A stretch of DNA of 25,255 nt from an uncultured Balneolaceae bacterium (GTDB taxonomy: Bacteria > Bacteroidota > Rhodothermia > Balneolales > Balneolaceae), in contig CALKWT010000008.1 in NCBI GenBank assembly GCA_938003885.1, positions 1-25,255 on the forward strand, in the 5' to 3' direction. The translations under genes were made by a program, and so were the position numbers. Below, piece after piece: positions 22,824 through 25,255 of the stretch. Under the pieces are notes generated by a model, which was given only the letters and a program-made list of their open reading frames with translations, was not told the origin of the DNA and made no database searches. How positions within the stretch are numbered: position 1 is the first letter of the stretch; each line of letters begins with the position of its first letter.

Positions 22824-23951
22824 TTAAAACCGGAACTCTGCCGCTACGGTTGATTGAGCGGGCATCTCCTCTTTAGGAAGAAGCCATACCTTACATCCCA
22901 TCTTCAGGCCCTTGATAGAGAGCCAGTTGAGGAGGTCTACATCCCTTCCGTTTGGTGAGCTGCTGAATTGGACCGCATTATGGGCTTCATCGTAGTATCC
23001 CCATCTGGCCTCTCCGGTTGAGATAAAAATAGATGAGGTTTTGCCCATTACCGTAGCTTCGATAATCTCCTCCAGGTTATTGGAGAATTTTTCGGCCGAC
23101 TTCGTTTCAAAATTCTCAAGGGATTTGTACATCTCTTCCAGGAAGTAGGTTCTGACAAACTCCCAGCCCATATCTTTTAGTTGTTTATCTGAAAGGTCAT
23201 TGGGGTTGGTTTTGATGACGTCGCTCATTAAACGGGGATAGTTGTTAATCTTTTTATAAAGATTAATATTGTCGCTCAGCCCGACTGCGATCAGGGGATC
23301 TCCTTCAGATTTTAATCTGTTTGTGATGGAGCGTTCTGCTTCCCGGAAAAACTGCTCCACCACGATCATCTTATCCTCTTCATTGGCATTGTGGCCGAAG
23401 TACATCGCTTTCTGTCCGTGGGTTCCCGTATGAAATTGGAGCTGCTTCTCCGGGTCCTCTTCCAGGTAATCCTCCACGGAGGTTGGAATTCCGGCCGGTG
23501 TGACATCGGCAACCTCATTTCTTGTGCACCGGAGAAGGCGCAGGTTCTGACGGCTGACAGCCAGAACAAAGAAAGAGCCATCCATACTGATCATGGGCAA
23601 GATGGGTGTAATTAAAAAATGGTCAGCTACATAGGCCTGTTCCTGGACAGGATATGGCAATTGGTGAAGATCGAACTTGTCTTTAGAAATATAGAGTACG
23701 AGGCCATATTCAACGTGTGCCCAAAAAAGAGGTTTTCTAAGCAGGTCGGAAGCAGGTTGAAGTAGTTTATCTGCCTGACTCTGGGTGCCTCCTTTGCTGA
23801 TGATCAATTCCGAGGCTTTGCTGATGAGATTTTTTAAGCGGATCGGATCTTGTTTGGTGTCTTCGCCTCTCATGTGTGTAGGCATGGTTATTGTGATGGA
23901 TAGGTCACTTTCATAATCGATCAGATCGTGTACTGTGCTTTCACTTATCAT
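22824..23951 (-). CDS. baeRF-type (bacterial archaeo-eukaryotic release factor-like) protein
   Basis: A 375-residue cytoplasmic protein that resembles the baeRF families (probably family 3 or 7), bacterial homologues of the eRF1/aRF1 release factor fold. Recognised pieces are the N-terminal DLSITITMPTH, the middle segment FFVLAVSRQNLRLLRCTRNEV followed by the IPTSVEDYLEED and LQFHTG pattern, a helical part with VEQFFREAERSITNRL and PLIAVG, and a C-terminal ADP-ribosylation-like or RNA-binding-like alpha/beta segment ending in GCKVWLLPKEEMP. The GGQ peptide-release motif of eRF1 is not present. Relatives are thought to act at stalled or resting ribosomes, but this is not established for this protein. 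The ATG at 23951 has AAAGGTGA six bases upstream. DUF3820 lies 88 bases downstream. Confidence 0.8.
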   Translation of the reverse strand: MISESTVHDLIDYESDLSITITMPTHMRGEDTKQDPIRLKNLISKASELIISKGGTQSQADKLLQPASDLLRKPLFWAHVEYGLVLYISKDKFDLHQLPYPVQEQAYVADHFLITPILPMISMDGSFFVLAVSRQNLRLLRCTRNEVADVTPAGIPTSVEDYLEEDPEKQLQFHTGTHGQKAMYFGHNANEEDKMIVVEQFFREAERSITNRLKSEGDPLIAVGLSDNINLYKKINNYPRLMSDVIKTNPNDLSDKQLKDMGWEFVRTYFLEEMYKSLENFETKSAEKFSNNLEEIIEATVMGKTSSIFISTGEARWGYYDEAHNAVQFSSSPNGRDVDLLNWLSIKGLKMGCKVWLLPKEEMPAQSTVAAEFRF

Positions 23952-24290
23952 ACGGACTCACCTTTAATTTTTAGTTATATTGTCACTCCTTATTCAAATA
24001 AATAGTAAACAACTGGCAAGGTTCCATTCCCTTCCTTATTGCCTGAGTTGGAATGCACCCTATTCGTAAATTGCTAAAATGTTATGAATATAGAATGAGG
24101 ATTAAATGATAGAATCGGGATTATTGAATAATATAACCCGAAAAAACCAGGGTAGAGGTTGTAACGGTTCTGCTGCAAGAAGAATATGTAAAGTTTTTGA
24201 CTGAGGGGAAAATTTCTGAAAATAAAAGAGCTTTGCAAAATCCTTTTCAAATAAATACCATAACCTTATAGCTCTTATCGGGATTAATGA
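23952..24290. other. AT-rich divergent intergenic region
   Basis: This 339-base gap separates the baeRF-type gene (minus) from the metallopeptidase gene (plus) and should carry both promoters. No gene is visible. An imperfect hairpin, CGGGATTATT...ACCCG, spans 24116-24140 and is followed by six A residues. AAGAGCT and AGCTCTT arms occur further on (near 24225 and 24270). No promoter could be placed with confidence. Confidence 0.5.
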
Positions 24291-25255
24291 ATGAACAGGA
24301 TGCGATTATTTACGTTTATAGTTGTACTGATTCTGTTTCACCAGAGTGCAGCAGCTCAACTCTATTCAACACAATACCGCCTGCCCGGCCAGGAGTGGAT
24401 GGAGCTGAATACCGAGCGCTTCCGGTTAATTTATCCGAAGCGTTATCATCAGGAAGCGGTTCGTTCCCTGACGATACTGGAGCATGAATATGAAGATATT
24501 CGCGATCGGGTGGGGGGCGGCCTCAGCAGATTTCCGATCATCATCAATCCCGAAAATGACCGGTCAAACGGTTTTGTGGCGCCTCTCAACTTCCGTTCGG
24601 AGATTGAACTGTCGCCCATCGTCGGAAAAACAATGAATCCCGCCTCAGGGGACTGGCTCGAAATGGTGCTCCCCCACGAGCTGGTACACGCCTTGCATTT
24701 TAGTGTAAATCCATCATCCGTTACACGAGTGGCTGGCCTTTTGTCCCCTGACGTGCGACGATCGGTACATTCGGCTGCACCTATGGGTGTGTTTGAGGGG
24801 ATGGCAGTGTATTATGAGAGTCATCACCGCATCCCGGGGGCCGGAAGGGGGAATTACCCCTACTTCACCAATCGGTTTGAATCTGTGTTGCACACCCCGG
24901 AAGAGTGGTCCATGGGGCAGCTTCTGATTCCATCGGAGTACACACTCCCGTTTGACCGGCACTATATCGGTGGTTACAAATTCTCGAACTGGTTACTTGA
25001 TGCCTACGGAGCTGACGCGGTGAAAAATGCTATTCGTTATCATTACAAATATCCGTTTTTGGGGTATGGGACCGCACTTCGTGCTACTACAGGAAAATGG
25101 CCGCGAGGACTCTATCGGGAGTTCAGCAAGGCAGAACAGGCCCGGTATGCAGAGAAGACGGGCCCGGCGCCCGGCGGCAGTCAGACAGCATTAACACGGT
25201 CCGGTGACCTGTCTGCCGGCTCCATACAGCTCGCAATATCCGGTTCCTGCCGGAG
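24291..25255 (+). CDS. Secreted zinc metallopeptidase-like protein (partial, runs off the window)
   Basis: An open frame of 321 codons that continues past the end of the window. The N-terminus is a Sec signal peptide: MNRMR, a hydrophobic stretch (6-16) and an AAA|Q cleavage site near residue 22. The domain that follows has HELVH at 129-133, the zinc-binding HExxH motif, and EGMAVYYE at 169-176, which supplies a likely third ligand as in gluzincins (peptidase MA-like fold). ERFRLIYPKRYHQEA near 42-56 and IINPENDRSNGF at 84-95 match a group of secreted Bacteroidota/Rhodothermota proteins whose C-terminal half is a TolB-like beta-propeller. That half would lie beyond the window. A GGGA lies seven bases before the ATG. 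An overlapping ATG at 24287 is in another frame. Confidence 0.85.
   Translation, partial: MNRMRLFTFIVVLILFHQSAAAQLYSTQYRLPGQEWMELNTERFRLIYPKRYHQEAVRSLTILEHEYEDIRDRVGGGLSRFPIIINPENDRSNGFVAPLNFRSEIELSPIVGKTMNPASGDWLEMVLPHELVHALHFSVNPSSVTRVAGLLSPDVRRSVHSAAPMGVFEGMAVYYESHHRIPGAGRGNYPYFTNRFESVLHTPEEWSMGQLLIPSEYTLPFDRHYIGGYKFSNWLLDAYGADAVKNAIRYHYKYPFLGYGTALRATTGKWPRGLYREFSKAEQARYAEKTGPAPGGSQTALTRSGDLSAGSIQLAISGSCR

Noticed and set aside
24116..24140. CGGGATTATT...ACCCG hairpin next to an A6 tract, considered as a minus-strand terminator
   Set aside because: On the minus strand the T tract precedes the hairpin instead of following it, and no minus-strand gene ends there.

Overview
The window looks like chromosomal core DNA from a Gram-negative member of the Bacteroidota / Rhodothermota / Balneolota group. 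Balneolota is my best guess, inferred from gene types and not from any marker gene. Supporting signs are a Ser/Thr kinase fused to a transmembrane helix and TPR repeats, a Tat-exported sugar-isomerase-like protein, a baeRF-type protein, a DUF3820 protein, a SecG with a long acidic tail, and a secreted HELVH metallopeptidase of the kind often joined to a beta-propeller. I see no rRNA, tRNA, CRISPR array, insertion sequence or phage gene.

Layout. At 41-4287 (+) lie an L-2-hydroxyglutarate oxidase and a large FAD/Fe-S D-2-hydroxyacid dehydrogenase. At 4497-8246 (-) are the kinase-TPR protein and a Tat-exported TIM-barrel protein. At 8583-9953 (+) is an unrecognised lipoprotein, facing recN (9967-11673, -). 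hslO (11988-12917, +) is divergent from recN. From 17653 down to 13012 (-) runs a compact housekeeping block in the order lipB, lipA, plsY, gpsA, a small AlbA_2 protein and an A-type Fe-S carrier. This couples lipoate synthesis, Fe-S supply and the first steps of phospholipid synthesis.

At 17928-20757 are two divergent genes, each a full-length relative of a well-known nucleic-acid enzyme that has lost its catalytic residues. One is a DEAD-box-like protein (-), with DEAD changed to DQAD and degenerate GKT and HRxGR motifs. The other is an SRAP/YedK-like protein (+) lacking the Cys2, Glu and His of the abasic-site crosslinking centre. A 799-base gap with no supportable gene separates them. This pair is the most unusual content of the window.

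At 20750-23951 are an MscS-type channel (-), secG (+) with a structured 3' region ending in a clear intrinsic terminator, a DUF3820 gene (-) whose Shine-Dalgarno lies inside an 11-bp hairpin, and a baeRF-type gene (-). The window ends inside a secreted gluzincin-type metallopeptidase gene (24291 onward, +).

All calls come from reading the sequence. No database search was run, so family names rest on motif recognition.
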